DNA from: Armigeres subalbatus
Lineage: Eukaryota; Arthropoda; Insecta; Diptera; Culicidae
Assembly (NCBI RefSeq): GCF_024139115.2
Contig: NC_085140.1
Coordinates: forward strand, 26,195,956 to 26,259,955
DNA length: 64,000 bases
Direction: 5' to 3'
Part shown: in pieces, positions 22,915 through 34,329 of the stretch
Layout of the letters: each line of letters opens with the position of its first letter
Position numbering within the stretch: position 1 is the stretch's first letter
The notes under the pieces: model-generated
Databases searched by the model: none
What the model saw: the letters and a program-made list of their open reading frames with translations, nothing else
Told to the model about the DNA's origin: nothing
Program-made: the position numbers and the translations under genes

Positions 22915-24205
22915 AAGTAATGATGATATTGTTAGGCCAAGAAACTCTTAACGAAATTCCTCTAGGAATTCCTTCACTAGTTCATCCCGAAATTGCTTCA
23001 GCCATTCAATTGAAAATTCCTTTATGTATTCCTTTGAAAATTATTCCAGGAATTCCTTCGAATCAAAAAGGATGAATTCAGTAATTTCTTTAAAAGAGGA
23101 ATTCTGAGAATTGTTTCGGAATTTTGTTCAGGAATTCTTATGAAACTTACTCCAGGATTTCATTCAGAAATATGTCTACAAAAACTTTAAAAAACACCTC
23201 AAAGAATTGCTGCGAAAATTCCTGATAAAATTCCTTTAGATATGCCATTGGCAATTTCTTTACGAATCTCTTTGTAAATCCCTCTAGGGAATTCTTCAAA
23301 AAAAATCTGAGAAAATGTTTCAAAAATAGCTCCGTAAAATACTTTGGAGATTTCTTCAGATATTCTTTTAAAATTTCTTCAAGAATTCCTTTAGACATTT
23401 CTCCTAAAATTTGTTTTAGACTTCTTACGAAAATTTCTTCAGGAATTCATTTGGATTTCAATTCGGTAATTTTTTGTAGAGAAACTTCAGAAAACTTCTC
23501 CAGGAATTGTTCCAAAAATTTGTTTGGGAATTTCTTCGGCAATTCCTTCAGATCTTCTTACGAAAATTCTTTCAGAAAATCATTTAAAATTCCTTTAAAA
23601 ATTCCTTCAAAAGTTTCTTTAGAAATCACTTATGCCATTTTCTCGAAAGCTTCCGGAATTCTTTTAGATTTTTTTAGAAACTCATTCGGAAATTTGCTTT
23701 TGAGATTTCTTGAAACATTCTTATACAAATTGCTTTGGAAATTTCAATAAATTCCTTCAAGAATTTCTTCGGAAATTATTTCTGGAATTACTAAAGGAAA
23801 TTGTTCCAGGTATTTCAATGAAAATTCTCCCAGTAACTTCTTCGGACATTTCTAGACAATTTCATTTAGCAAATCTTCTAAAAATTCCTTTGAACCTAGA
23901 GAAGTTTTTTTTTAGAATTTTTATACAAATCTATCAGAAATTTATGGCAAAATTTATTTTGGAATCCCTCTGATGATTTGTTTTGTAAATTCTTTTAGGA
24001 TTTATCTCTAGAATACCTTTAAAAATTTCCTTTAGGAATTTCTTTGGAAAATCCATTTGGAATTTCTTCAAGAATTCTTTCGAAACTTATTTAGCAAAAA
24101 TCCTTCACAACTTCTTTTTACCGAAATTCTCTTTGAGTTCTCTTTCGGGAATTCCTGAGAAATGAATTCGGGAACTCCTCCTGAAATTTCTTTTGACAAA
24201 ACGTT
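22915..24205. repeat. Degenerate GGAATTCCTTCAGAAATTTC-type satellite
   Basis: For about 1.3 kb, 12-15-nt words such as AATTCCTTC, GGAATTTCTTC and AAAATTC alternate with small changes. The F/K/S-rich frames on both strands (for example 23147-23398 minus, 23451-23750 plus) come from this composition and are not genes. Confidence 0.8.
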
Positions 24206-24209
24206 CCAA

Positions 24210-24345
24210 AAATAAATGCATTCACGTTTTCAAGGGAACCTCAAATGCTGCGACACAGCAAAGCTGGAAAAATTAAAATAACAGTTGTGCGTGATTTTGA
24301 ATACGGTGAAAACGCGAGTGCATTTAGTTTTGGATTCGAGGAGGC
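24210..24345. mobile_element. Short inverted-repeat element (MITE), copy 2
   Basis: It is related to 4,822-4,976. The left side has GCATTCACGTTTTCAAGGG and the right side GTGAAAACGCGAGTGCATTT. The loop retains CTGCGACACAGCAAAGCTG, also present (inverted sense) in copy 1. Ends approximate. Confidence 0.55.
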
Positions 24346-24943
24346 TTCTCCTTAAAAGTTTAATTCATTTTTAGTTGTATGATTTGATTTACAACGATAT
24401 GTATGATATCGCGTTACAACGATTTTCTTCCTGTTTTTCAAAAAATTTGCTGAAAACTATTTCAGAGATAGTAGAAAACTTGATGCTGTCAATATCCCTA
24501 CAGACGCTCTAGGTTTTCCAAATCATTCTGGAGAGGAGATCAGATTATTTGTCAGCTACGCTTATTCTATAGCAACTTACCATTTCCATACATTTACGAT
24601 TTGGATATGATTCAGATAAATCGGATTTTTCAATGTTCTTAGATTGTTGGTAACTTTAAATACAGTTGCAACTTTGATATCTATTCTAGCCTGCGTCTGT
24701 CCTACTTAATAATGTAACATTTTCTATTAGAACACGCCGACATCCAATGAATACTTTCGAGCCTTCAGTCTAAAATTAGTTACTAAGTTGCTTGACCTCA
24801 CCTAAGCATTTGTTGTAAAAGGTTCACGTGATTATTCTCAATAAACTAAACTAAACTAAGTGATTTGTAATTTGTCCTTTTAAGAATCAACATGATTGCC
24901 CCAAGTAGACTGTGATTTCTGTGGCACATTTTGGTATGATGTA

Positions 24944-25134
24944 GGGGGAAAGACGGCTTTGGCTGGTTTTGTTCTATTATTGGCAGAGGGGTTTTTGTCG
25001 ACAAAATTTTATAAAATTTGGCCACATTATTCTTTGATATGCAAAGAATGTTTAGGCCAAATTTGAGCCTAGTCAGTCATAAAAAAAACCCCTGCCAATA
25101 ATAGAACAAAACCTGCCAAAGCCGTCATTCCCCC
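24944..25134. mobile_element. 191-bp long-armed MITE, copy 2
   Basis: It matches copy 1 at 21,565-21,755 with few differences. TA duplication at 24942-24943 and 25135-25136. The ends are GGGGGAA.GACGGC. Confidence 0.85.
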
Positions 25135-25136
25135 TA

Positions 25137-26533
25137 TTTGCCTGCCTTGGTTTTTAAACGGTGAACCGTTAATATGCAATAATTTTATCTTACTACCGTT
25201 CAAAAACAAGAAATTATATAGCTAAACAAATTTTACTTTTCATGCCTATGTATACGTTACCCTTAAAAAGTACCTCAATCAAGAACACGTGTTCCTTTAG
25301 AAATCTGAATTAGAGCGCAACAATAAGTAATCGCAGTCGCGAACTCCGCAGGAGACATCAATTATTGAAATGGATTGGCTTTGAGAACTCGTCAAACCTT
25401 GGATGTCAACAAGTCCCGCCAATAATGGGTTCGAAGTCGACAACAGACAGGCATTTTGTACCAACGCGCGCCCTGCATTCAATGGCTTTTCAGTTATTCT
25501 ACACAAGAGACATCAGAGGCGACCAGAGGGAAAAATATGAATCCAAGGTTCGAGCGCTAGTCGTTGCATAGAAATGACACCTGAATGCTGGCGAATGAGT
25601 GTTCCTTCCAATGCGCGCCTAAGGCTTTCGGTACCATCAACAGTGCCTATTAATACCAATCGATTCGTTGTCTGGTGTAGCGATTGAAAAAGCTCATGAT
25701 TGAGATGTGTTCCACTACCCCCATGCCGGCGATCATCTGTTGAAGCCCGGTCTGTGGTTTTTCGTGTTGTTTTGTTTCATTCCTTCCGCACCGTTGATGC
25801 CGAAAGGAAATTATCGTTTGTCCTTAATGAACCAAATCTATGCATGGCACTTGCGAGCAACAAACCGAACAGCTGCAGGGTAAGGCCTCGGTGTGATTGA
25901 TTTTTGTCATTCCGAGGTGCCATTTGTTCCCCGTTAGCTGTCCGGTGGTTAATGATCATCGCCGGTCGGAAACTGACTTCTCAATAGAGCAGCAGTGTTT
26001 TCTTGTCATGTTTGAGTTATGCTTCGCGCGATCCGTCGTCATCTGCATGTTACGTTCGGAATTTTTCAATTACGGTAGTTGTTAATTCGCGTAACCTTCA
26101 AAATGACACCGATCGATGCGCAATGGAAAATGTTACAGCATACATGCTGTAACAAAACAAAGCTCACCCTATATTAAACACTTTGTTTCCGAAATTACGG
26201 ACTATTAGCCTATTAAGGAGATCTGATTCGATTGGTAACACAATCCTCGAGATTGCAGGTAATGATCTGATAGTTTTTCGGTATAACTGCATGAATGTAA
26301 GTAAATTATTTAAAAACGTTACGATGTTGCATCCGTTGCATCAGAACTAAGATGTAAACATTCATCAATTTTATGGTTTACAGACGATACTGCAAAAAAT
26401 GGATAACACGCAGCAGGCTAGTTTTGAACGCTTCAAGTTGTTCTTTTAAATGTTATCCAAATTTTCTTTGCCATGATTGATAATTTTTTTTTCTCTATAT
26501 TCCAACTGAAGCTTGACCTGCTTTGCAACTCAG
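25137..26533. other. No gene recognised; moderately GC-rich stretch
   Basis: Bases 25,300-26,100 are richer in GC than their surroundings and carry several short frames on both strands (25365-25571, 25700-25900, 25777-25959 minus) without domains. It is not obviously repetitive within the window. It could be conserved non-coding DNA or an unrecognised untranslated exon. Confidence 0.35.
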
Positions 26534-26535
26534 TA

Positions 26536-26736
26536 CACTGGATTTTGTTTTTACACGATTTACATTTTCTCAATTTTCCACTCATCCTAAATGTTTAACG
26601 TATATTAATTATCATGTGATTTTTCTTTGATTTATTCTGGATTTTTTGAAACATGTTGCGAAGAGTTTGGTGGCAAATTGAAGTCACACGATCAAAAATA
26701 CGAGCGAAAAAAATCGTGTAAAAACAAAATCCTGTG
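26536..26736. mobile_element. TA-flanked MITE (CACTGGATTTTG ends)
   Basis: The left end CACTGGATTTTGTTTTTACA and the right end (inverted) CACAGGATTTTGTTTTTACA both continue into CGATTT. TA at 26534-26535 and 26737-26738. Its 201 bp are non-coding. The ends resemble those of 13,762-13,936. Confidence 0.8.
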
Positions 26737-26782
26737 TATTCTACTATCATTTTCTCAGTTATTAATTGAAAGCTTTTCTATG

Positions 26783-26922
26783 CCCGCCATTGCATGAGTA
26801 TGTATCTTGTGTGGCAAGTACAATGGATATACGAAAACACCCTAGACCGGACCGAGAATCGAACTCGCCATTTCCGAATTGGTAATCCAACGCCTTTCCT
26901 CGCAAGGCTACTGGAGACCCCT
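26783..26922 (-). mobile_element. tRNA-derived SINE-like sequence, a different family
   Basis: On the minus strand the sequence runs GGTCTCCAGTAGCCTTGCGA (A-box region) and then GAGTTCGATTCTCGGTC (B box). It does not close into a complete acceptor stem, so it is read as a tRNA-derived SINE head, distinct from the Feilai-like copies. Boundaries are approximate and no duplication was identified. Confidence 0.5.
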
Positions 26923-27232
26923 TGAGTGATAAATATCGAATAGAAATTAATCAGAGGCTAAGTTAAATTTAAGAATGTGTACTAATCTGCCATTCTAACA
27001 ATTCGAATGTTTCTATCTAACGGAAGTTAATTCAGGCAAGTCGTCTATATTTTGAGAATTAAAATAAAAGAAGAAAAATATTCCAAAAAAAATAAATGAA
27101 TAAAAAAAGAGATCTCCTTAAACACGGATTCCTACATACAGCACAACAAACGTGTGATTTTAGTACACTGAGGAAAATGGACGTATGATCTTCAAACAAA
27201 CGCCTAATGAAAATTTGCCACAAGGAATCGGT

Positions 27233-27304
27233 CGGTGTTGAACTTAGTCTGTAGATTAAAAAAACACCTTAATAAAGAAATAAAAAAAAAAAAAAAAAAA
27301 AAAA
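27233..27304 (+). mobile_element. Very short poly(A) retroposon with 13-bp duplication
   Basis: A 72-bp insert carries AATAAAG and ends in a long A run (about 27,281-27,304). A perfect 13-bp duplication ACAAGGAATCGGT flanks it (27220-27232 and 27305-27317). This is the signature of an extremely 5'-truncated, polyadenylated LINE copy. Confidence 0.85.
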
Positions 27305-27342
27305 ACAAGGAATCGGTTTGAATTTCAATATGTTACCTTATG

Positions 27343-27517
27343 ATTCATAAGTTCTCGCTTAACTTTTCAAAAGGACCTAAGTAACATTTTTTTCATGATT
27401 TAATTTGAATATTGCAATCAACAGAACAATATGAAAGCTTTTGATTGCAGTACTCAAATTAAATCATGAAAAAATGTTACTTAGGTCCTTTTGAAAAGTT
27501 AAGCGAGAGTTATGAAT
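27343..27517. repeat. Near-perfect 175-bp inverted repeat (MITE-like)
   Basis: The arms of about 65 bp (…CTCGCTTAACTTTTCAAAAG, GACCTAAGTAACATTTTTTT…) are nearly identical when inverted. The loop contains GCAATCAACAGAACAATATG. No coding sequence and no clear duplication. It would fold as a long hairpin RNA if transcribed. Confidence 0.8.
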
Positions 27518-27542
27518 GATGATTTTCATTAAAAAAAAAATA

Positions 27543-27620
27543 TGTGCGGCAGACTGGATTCGAACCACGGACGTCGGGGTCGGGAGGCCGGTATATAGAC
27601 CACACGCCCATCGACGCTTG
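27543..27620 (-). repeat. tRNA-like sequence, probably a SINE head
   Basis: The minus strand contains TGGGCGTGTGGTCTA and GTGGTTCGAATCCAGTC, resembling A and B boxes. The 3' segment CTGCCGCAC has no matching 5' acceptor strand, so it is not a functional tRNA. Confidence 0.4.
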
Positions 27621-28093
27621 AATCCTCGGGAAGGTAACTGCGTATAAGAAGCACTGTTGGTGGAATAATCAGTCTAAGATTCATAATGCGCCAGTTATGA
27701 ATTTCGATAGTCCAGTTTGCTGAGTGTAGGAATCATAAAATTAATGCAATTTCGGTTTTTACAGTTACTAGTAGACTCTTCTTTGAAATGAATGATGATG
27801 ATAATGATGCGCTGTAGGTAGACGTCATACGAAAGGCCTAAACACATAATACTGAATACTCATAAAGCTGAACTTCAAAGGCCGATCTCGAAAAGCTGAA
27901 AGTCTTACAAGGCTGAAACCACAGACAAACAAACGTAAAACTAATGAAATTCCCTTCGACCATGAGCTCACCTGTTTTAAATTCAACTGCGTGTGAGTTT
28001 CGCGCCCATCGTATATCTTTGTATTTGACATCTCAGTCTACCGCTTTCTGTTGACATTCTCGTACTAAACTTTATTTCGTGCAACATGCACAT

Positions 28094-28377
28094 CTTCTTA
28101 TTGACATTACGTCCCCACACTGGGACAGAGCCGCCTCGCAGCTTAGTGTTCATTAAGCACTTCCACAGTTATTAGCTGCGAGGTTTCTAAGCCAGGTTAC
28201 CATTTTTGCATTCGTATATCATGAGGCTAACACGATGATACTTTTATGCCCAGGGAAGTCGAGACAATTTCCAATCCAAAAATTGCCTAGACCGGCACCG
28301 GGAATCGAACCCAGCCACCCTCAGCATGGTATTGCTTTGTAGTCGCGCGTTTTACCACAAAGCTAAGGAGGGCCCCT
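28094..28377 (-). mobile_element. Full-length Feilai-like SINE with 11-bp duplication
   Basis: It is the inverted match of the 18.6-kb copy. A perfect duplication AACATGCACAT flanks it (28083-28093 and 28378-28388). The triplet tail is reduced to a single AAG-AAG (CTTCTT on this strand). Confidence 0.9.
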
Positions 28378-28564
28378 AACATGCACATGAGGTGGTAGTA
28401 AAGTGACTGGGCGATGGATTTTGAACCAAATTGTTCTAGCTGTTACGTCTGTTTGTCTGTGCTGAAACTATCAAAAGGCTGTACAGTATCTGAAGGATGA
28501 AATGTATCGGAAGGCTTAAATTAATGGGATACAATGAATCCCGACCGTCCGATGGAATACAAGT

Positions 28565-29413
28565 CGAGTGGTTAAATAGTGAATAAAAGTTAAAGAAATA
28601 AAAATATAGAATACAGAATAATGAATTGGAAATAAATAACATATAAAGTATAGAAAAAATTAAGAATGAAAAATAAAAAAAGTAAGAAGAACATAGGAAG
28701 ACGAAATAAGGAAGAAGGAAGATGAAAAAGGAACAAAGAAGAAGGAATAAGAAAGAAAGCAGAAGGAATAAGAATGAAAAAAAAAGAAGAAAGAAGAAAG
28801 AAAGATGGAAGCAAGAATAAGTAAGAAAGAAGAAGGAACAGAGAAGAAGAAACACGGAAGTAGCAAGAAGAAAGTTGGAAGATGGAAAAAGGAAGAAAAA
28901 AGAACGTAGAAGGAACACAGAAGAAGGTAGAAATAATGAAGAAGGTAGTAGGAAGCCGGAAGACGGAAGAAGGAATAAGGAAAATGGAAAAATGAAGAAG
29001 GAACAAGGTAGAATGAAAAAGTAAAATGAAGAACTAAGGGATAACAAAGAAGAAGGGAAAAGGGAAGAAAAAAGTAAGAAGCAATAAGAAGGAACAATGA
29101 AGAAGAAATAAGACGGAAGACAAAGGGAGAAAGAAGATAGAATGAAGACAAAAGAAGGAAGATGGAAAACGGAAGAAGGAAGTAAGAATTATGAAGAAGG
29201 AAAGGGAAGGAAGAAATAAGAAGACGGAAAAAGAAAGAAACAAGAAGAAAGTAATAAAGAAGGAAGAAAGGAAACGGAAGAAGGAACAAGGAAGAAGAAA
29301 GGTGGAAGACGATAGGAGAAAGAGAAACGAAGAAAGGAACAAAAAAAAAGAAGGAACAAGGAAGTAGCAAGAAAGAAAAGAGAAGAAAAAAGAATGATAA
29401 AGGAAGGCGGATG
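28565..29413. repeat. GA-rich (purine) low-complexity tract
   Basis: About 850 bp of near-continuous A and G on the plus strand, dominated by GAAGAA and AAGGAAG. The Phe/Leu/Ser-rich minus-strand frames (28436-29047, 28660-29370 and others) are compositional artefacts. A short continuation after the LINE (32,775-32,810) suggests that the LINE inserted into or at the edge of this tract. Confidence 0.9.
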
Positions 29414-29421
29414 AAAAAAGA

Positions 29422-32400
29422 ATTACTTACTTGATACTTGATAGGCTACAGCTCTTCGATGAACCTACGCTGAATGGAGTATCCTTCTCCACTGGACTCG
29501 GTCATGGGCCAATCGCTTCCAGTCGCCCTGAACATTGAGCGCCCTCAGGTCCTCTTCAACTGCAAAAAGCCATCGTGTACGCGGCCTTCCACGAAGCCTG
29601 CGGCCTCTTCCGGGTTCTCTACTAAATATTATCTTCGCTTGACGTTCTTCCGGCATACGAACAACGTGACCAGCCCACCGTAGTCTGCCGTGTTGTATAA
29701 GCTTAATAATATCCAGCCCTTTATACACCTGGTACAATTCGTGATTCATGCGACGCCGCCAGATACCGTTCTCCTGTTTACCGCCGAGTATTGTCCGCAG
29801 CACCTTACGCTCAAACACTCCGAAAGCTCTACGATCAGCCTCCTTTAACGTCCATGTCTCATGGCCGTATAAAGCCACCGGAAGAATCAGAGTAGTATAC
29901 AGCGCGAGTTTTGTTTTCGTTTGCAGACTACGGGCTTACGAAGTCCGTTATCAGCCCTATTTGCAGCTGCAATACGCCTTTTCACCTCGCGGGTAACATC
30001 ATTATCGCACGTCACTAATGTTCCAAGATACACAAATTCTTCTACCACTTCAAATTTTTCATCATCCAGCACCATTTCGCTACCACCACTAATAAACCCA
30101 CGTTGATTGCCAGCGACCATGTACTACGTTTTGCTGGTATTGATCGTGAGTCCAATCCTCGATGTCTCCCTCTTAAAAGACACAAAAGCCTCTTCCACGG
30201 CACGGCGATCAATCCCGATAATATCGATATCGTCCGCAAATCCCAGGAGCATATGCGATTTTGTGATAATGGTACCGCTTCTTTGCACATCAGCTCTCCT
30301 AATCGCTCCCTCGAGCGTTATATTGGACAGTAGATTCGAGAGTGCATCACCCTGCTTTAATCCATCTAAGGTAACAAATGACTTCGATATTTCATCCGCA
30401 ACCCTTACACTTGATTTCGATCCGTCCAACGTTATACGAATCAGCCGTATCAGTTTCGCCGGAAAACCATGTTCAAGCATAATTTGCCATAATTCATTCC
30501 GTTTCACTGAATCGTACGCCGCCTTGAAATCAATAAACAGATGATGTGTCTGCAAGTTGTACTCCCGGAATTTATCAAAGATTTGTCTCAGGGTATACAT
30601 TTGATCCATCGTTGATCGGCCCTTACGAAAACGTGCATGGTATTCGCCGACAAAAGACTCTTCAAGCGGCCTCAATCTGTTGAACAGAATACGGGACATA
30701 ATTTTGTACGCCGAATTAAGGAGGGTTATTCTTCGATAATTGGCGCACTCTAGTCTGTGCCCTTTCTTAAATAGAGGGCAAATGAGGCCGTCCAACCAGC
30801 TAGCAGGCATTTCCTCGTCTTCCCACATTTTCGACATAATATGGTGCAGAACTTCATAAAGCTGCTCACTGCCGTGTTTGAGAAGTTCAGCCGGGAGCTG
30901 GTCCTTCCCCGCAGTCTTATTGTTTTTCAGCTCTTTAACAGCTTTTTAAACCTCATCTAATGTAGGTGACAGCTTGCCCATCGTCGCTAATATTTATTCT
31001 GTTCACCGATGCACCGTCACTTCCTCCATTCAACAAAGTCTCGAAGTGTTGCTTCCACCTGGCAGCCACTTCAGTTTTATCTGTCAGCAAATTTCCTTGT
31101 TGGTCGTTGCACATGACGGGAGATGGCGCTGTCTTTCTCCGCACGCCATTGACAGACTCATAAAACCTCCGCATATCGTTCTGCTCCATTTTTTCCTGCG
31201 CCCCGCTAATCACTTGTTCTCCATATTCTTTCTTCTTCCTGCAGTGGATTCGTTTTTCGGCTGCTCTTGCTTCCTTGTACCGATCTCTATTCGATCGGGT
31301 ATCCGATACCAACATCCGGCTTCTGGCAACGTTCTTCTCGTCTGTCACTCTCTGACACTCCACATCGAACCAACCCGTCCTGGGTCGCCTCTGTGCAGTG
31401 CCTACCACTTCTCGTGCTGTTGTGCTCACCGCTCCGTGGATCGACTCCCATAGATCGTTGATGTTGTCGCTAACGTCAATTGCACTTATCCGTTTGTCGA
31501 GCTTCTGGCGGTACTCAGCCGATACTCCTTCCGCCGACAATCGCTGGATATTATAACGCATCGTTCGCTGTGATCTTTCGTTCGATACAGTTGACAACCT
31601 TGATCGAATTTTACTGACAACGAGGTAGTAATCAGAGTCAATGTTCGGACCTCTGAATGTCCGCACATCGATAACATCCGAGAAATGGCGCCCATCCACC
31701 AGAACATGGTCTATCTGGTTGCAAGTTTCACCATTTGGGTGTCTCCAGGTGTGCTTTCGGATGTTCTTTCGTGCAAAGTAGGTGCTACTGATGGCCATCC
31801 CTCTGGCAGCAGCAAAATTTACTAGCCGTAGGTCGTTGTCATTGGTAGCGGAGTGAAGGCTCTCCCTACCGATTATGGGACGGAAAAAGTCCTCTCTACC
31901 GACCTGAGCGTTAGCGTGTCCGATAACAATTTTCCATAGGCTTTATCAAGACATTCATAAAACGTGTCCTTCACGTCGTCGGATTTATCGTCTGTCTGTT
32001 AGGCTGTAATTGAAGAATTTGTCCCGTATCCGCAACACACAGATTCGTTCGCTAATGGGTTTCCACCGCATCACTCGCTTCATCTGCTTGCCCATCACTA
32101 CGAAACCAACTCCATGCTCTGCTTTTCCGCCGCCGCTGTGATAGATGTTATACTTGAATGCAGTGTTGGTCGTGGGGTCCACGGCTCGGAATTCACGTTC
32201 TCCGGATCTGGGCCATCGGAGTTCTTGAATAGCGGCCACGTTCACTCCAACCTTCTGCAGTTCGCGAGCTAGAAGGCTCACTCGTCCAGGTTCATTTAGG
32301 GTCCTGACATTCCAGGTACCGAGTTTCCAATCATAGTCCTTATTTCGTTGCCGGGTCGGTTGCCATAAATAACGTTCTCTTTTTCTTCTTTCTCCATTTT

Positions 32401-32766
32401 TCGTGGTATTTGAGAGGCTTCAGTAAGCTACCTTACCGGGGTCGCGTTACCTACATCGCGATGATGGGACTGTCACCTTAGGTATAGCTGACGCGATACA
32501 GCATTTCGTGAATCAGCCGCTGGGTACCAGGCAGACGCTGTTTGAGCCGCACCTCCTGGTGAACAGACGCTCGAGGCGTACCTTCTCACTCTAGCTGATG
32601 TCAGAAGGACAACAGTGCCCAGGCTGCACTACCAGCTAAGTACACAACCCTTAGCTGGCGGTCTTTTGTCATCGGACGACCCGTGGAAGCGTGAGATAGG
32701 GACTTGTGGGGACCAGAGCTCTGTTGGGCGCTCCTTCCTTGATGTCAACCCACCATTTTGCAGCCC
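29422..32766 (-). mobile_element. Nearly full-length RTE-like LINE, copy A
   Basis: A 3.35-kb element on the minus strand has a 5' leader (about 32,766-32,380), one long broken ORF (endonuclease plus RT) and a 3' end reading …CTATCAAGTATCAAGTAAG. Possible 8-bp duplication AAAAAAGA at 29414-29421 and 32767-32774; this is weak because the surroundings are purine-rich. Copy B (35,480-41,887) has the same 3' end and a 5' leader cut shorter. Confidence 0.85.
29465..32360 (-). pseudogene. LINE copy A ORF: AP-type endonuclease and reverse transcriptase, broken
   Basis: The N-terminal APE-like endonuclease (about 32,360-31,550) includes AAIQELRW. A 4-nt insertion right after the start (relative to copy B) creates a stop. 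The region that should read SDHYLVV reads SDYYLVV (His codon changed to Tyr at 31,628-31,630), a loss of a catalytic His. The 31798-30953 frame covers the end of the endonuclease and the linker. The RT lies in 30837-30124, with FIDFKAAYDSV, GLKQGDALSNLL and an intact FADD box. The C-terminal part continues in 30120-29887 and 29878-29465 (RLRWAGHVVRM). At least four frame breaks make it inactive. Confidence 0.88.
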
Positions 32767-32902
32767 AAAAAAGATTTAAGTAGGAAGAATAAAGAATAAA
32801 AATTATAGAAGTAATACTGGCAAGAATCAAAAACCAATTGCAGGAACATTAAATTAAGTCTTGTTCCTTTCTATGCTACCACCGAGTTTCTTGTGCTTCT
32901 TC

Positions 32903-33025
32903 TTCTTTTTCATGGCATTACATCCCCTTTGGAGCACTGCCGCAGCTTAGTGTATATTAAGCACTTCCACTGTTATTAACTGCGAGGTATCTAAGCTAAG
33001 ATACCACTTTTGCATTTCCAACCCG
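32903..33025 (-). mobile_element. Feilai-like SINE fragment (3' part)
   Basis: It matches the 3' half of the SINE, from the CTTCTTCTTCTT tail through GGCATTACATCCCC and the TTAACTGCGAGGT block to TACCACTTTTGCATT. The tRNA-like head is missing. Confidence 0.8.
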
Positions 33026-33790
33026 AAAAAAATCTTTATCAAAATTGAAAGACAACAAGTAGTCGCAAAAAGAGTTCGGTTTATTTGCGTTTGCACCGAA
33101 TTCACGTCAAATGTGAATTCTTCCATTAAAATCCGTTTCTTGCGATTTTCCCGTCTTTCGATTTTCAGCCTTTTGTTATTTCAGGCTTATGTTTATGAGT
33201 TTTACTATTTTCAGCCTTATGTGGAAGTACCGCTGAGAATATCTGCTGTTACTTTATTCATACCTGGTGCAATGTCTAGTAGAGTTCGTATGAATAAGTA
33301 AAATCAACCCCACATGCTTCAGAAAAGTAACAAATCTACGTTTAAAGTTTAAAGTAACGAGTTATTTGGGGGAGCGATGGCAAATACTGTTTCTTTTGTC
33401 CATGGAGGAGATAGGTTGTCTAAAACTCGATTTTCGCGTTAAGTAATCTGTGAACGCACCCTTAAGCTCGTTGAAAGAATCTCAGAGATGTGTGATGGCG
33501 CCTCGTCACGCAAATATTATTTGAACTATCTGGCTCCCGCCTAATTGAAGTGCTTCTATAAGAAGCTTATTTTAACCTGAACTGCTTGCTATGTTTTTGT
33601 AGCTAACAGGGCGAGGGCTTAATCTCAAAATGAATTATTTCTACAAACACTTCAATTAAACGAGAGCAACGGAGTACAATCAATAGTTGCGTGACGTGCG
33701 TCTTAGGAATAATGCGTCTACCTACGTCCTACACACGCGATACTTGAGTAAATACTTCCACCCTGGTCGCAGTATGCAGAAGCACGCAGC
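33026..33790. other. No gene recognised
   Basis: AT-rich. A weak inverted pair (TAATTGAAGTG near 33,543 and CACTTCAATTA near 33,648) may mark a small decayed MITE. Confidence 0.35.
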
Positions 33791-33799
33791 CTATTGAGA

Positions 33800-34211
33800 A
33801 ATAATAACCAAAGTTCAATCTCTTCCCCCAGCAGCGTTGGAGCAACGACTTCTCACGTGGAGTGTTGCGCTTGCTTCGTTGGCGTTGGTAACATCAGTCA
33901 GCAGCGCAACGCCACTGCTCTCGAAAATTATAAAATTGAATTTAAATTTACCAACCGCTCCGTCGCGCCGTCATCGCCTGCTCCATCCGTCGGATCCAGC
34001 GCCATTCCCACGACTATTACGTATATGGAGCTGCATTGTCAGTCCGTACCGCTAATATTGAGCGTACCTCCTAAGAAAAATATTATTTCAGCAGAACAAT
34101 GAAACTTTTACTTTCGTTGGCCGTTTCTTGTGCATGCACTCAGTTCCCATCCCGTCCGGCCAGCTCGAAGCGCCGGCCAGCAGTAATGGACTGATCCGCA
34201 GCACAGCCCAG
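33800..34211 (+). other. Candidate 5' (untranslated) exon with consensus donor
   Basis: This 400-bp stretch is GC-richer than its surroundings and not repeated in the window. It ends in CCCAG|GTGAGTC, a near-perfect splice donor after 34,211. A 31-codon frame starting ATGAAACTTTTACTTTCG at 34,099 encodes a signal-peptide-like start but stops at 34,192. If this exon is joined to the acceptor at 51,542, that frame would be an upstream ORF and the main ATG would lie in the next exon. The left edge is a guess and the link to the 51.6-kb gene is speculative. Confidence 0.25.
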
Positions 34212-34329
34212 GTGAGTCAATCGATGGACAAGCCGCCCGCCGCTGTTGTCCAGAGGGTGTCGGTCGAGTCAGACTGCAATCTTGACAGAACAATCTGAGT
34301 GAGCGAAGAGTTTTGACGCTGAAAAATGC

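Noticed and set aside
26783..26922. Possible tRNA gene on the minus strand
   Set aside because: Same reason: B box present, no complete cloverleaf.
27543..27620. Possible tRNA gene on the minus strand
   Set aside because: A/B boxes are present but no acceptor stem can be closed; SINE head is more likely.
28436..29370. Minus-strand frames of 100-236 codons rich in Phe, Leu and Ser
   Set aside because: They are the complement of a GA-rich low-complexity tract; three overlapping frames are all open and none has a domain.
29887..30544. Plus-strand frames within LINE copy A
   Set aside because: Antisense to the reverse transcriptase frames.
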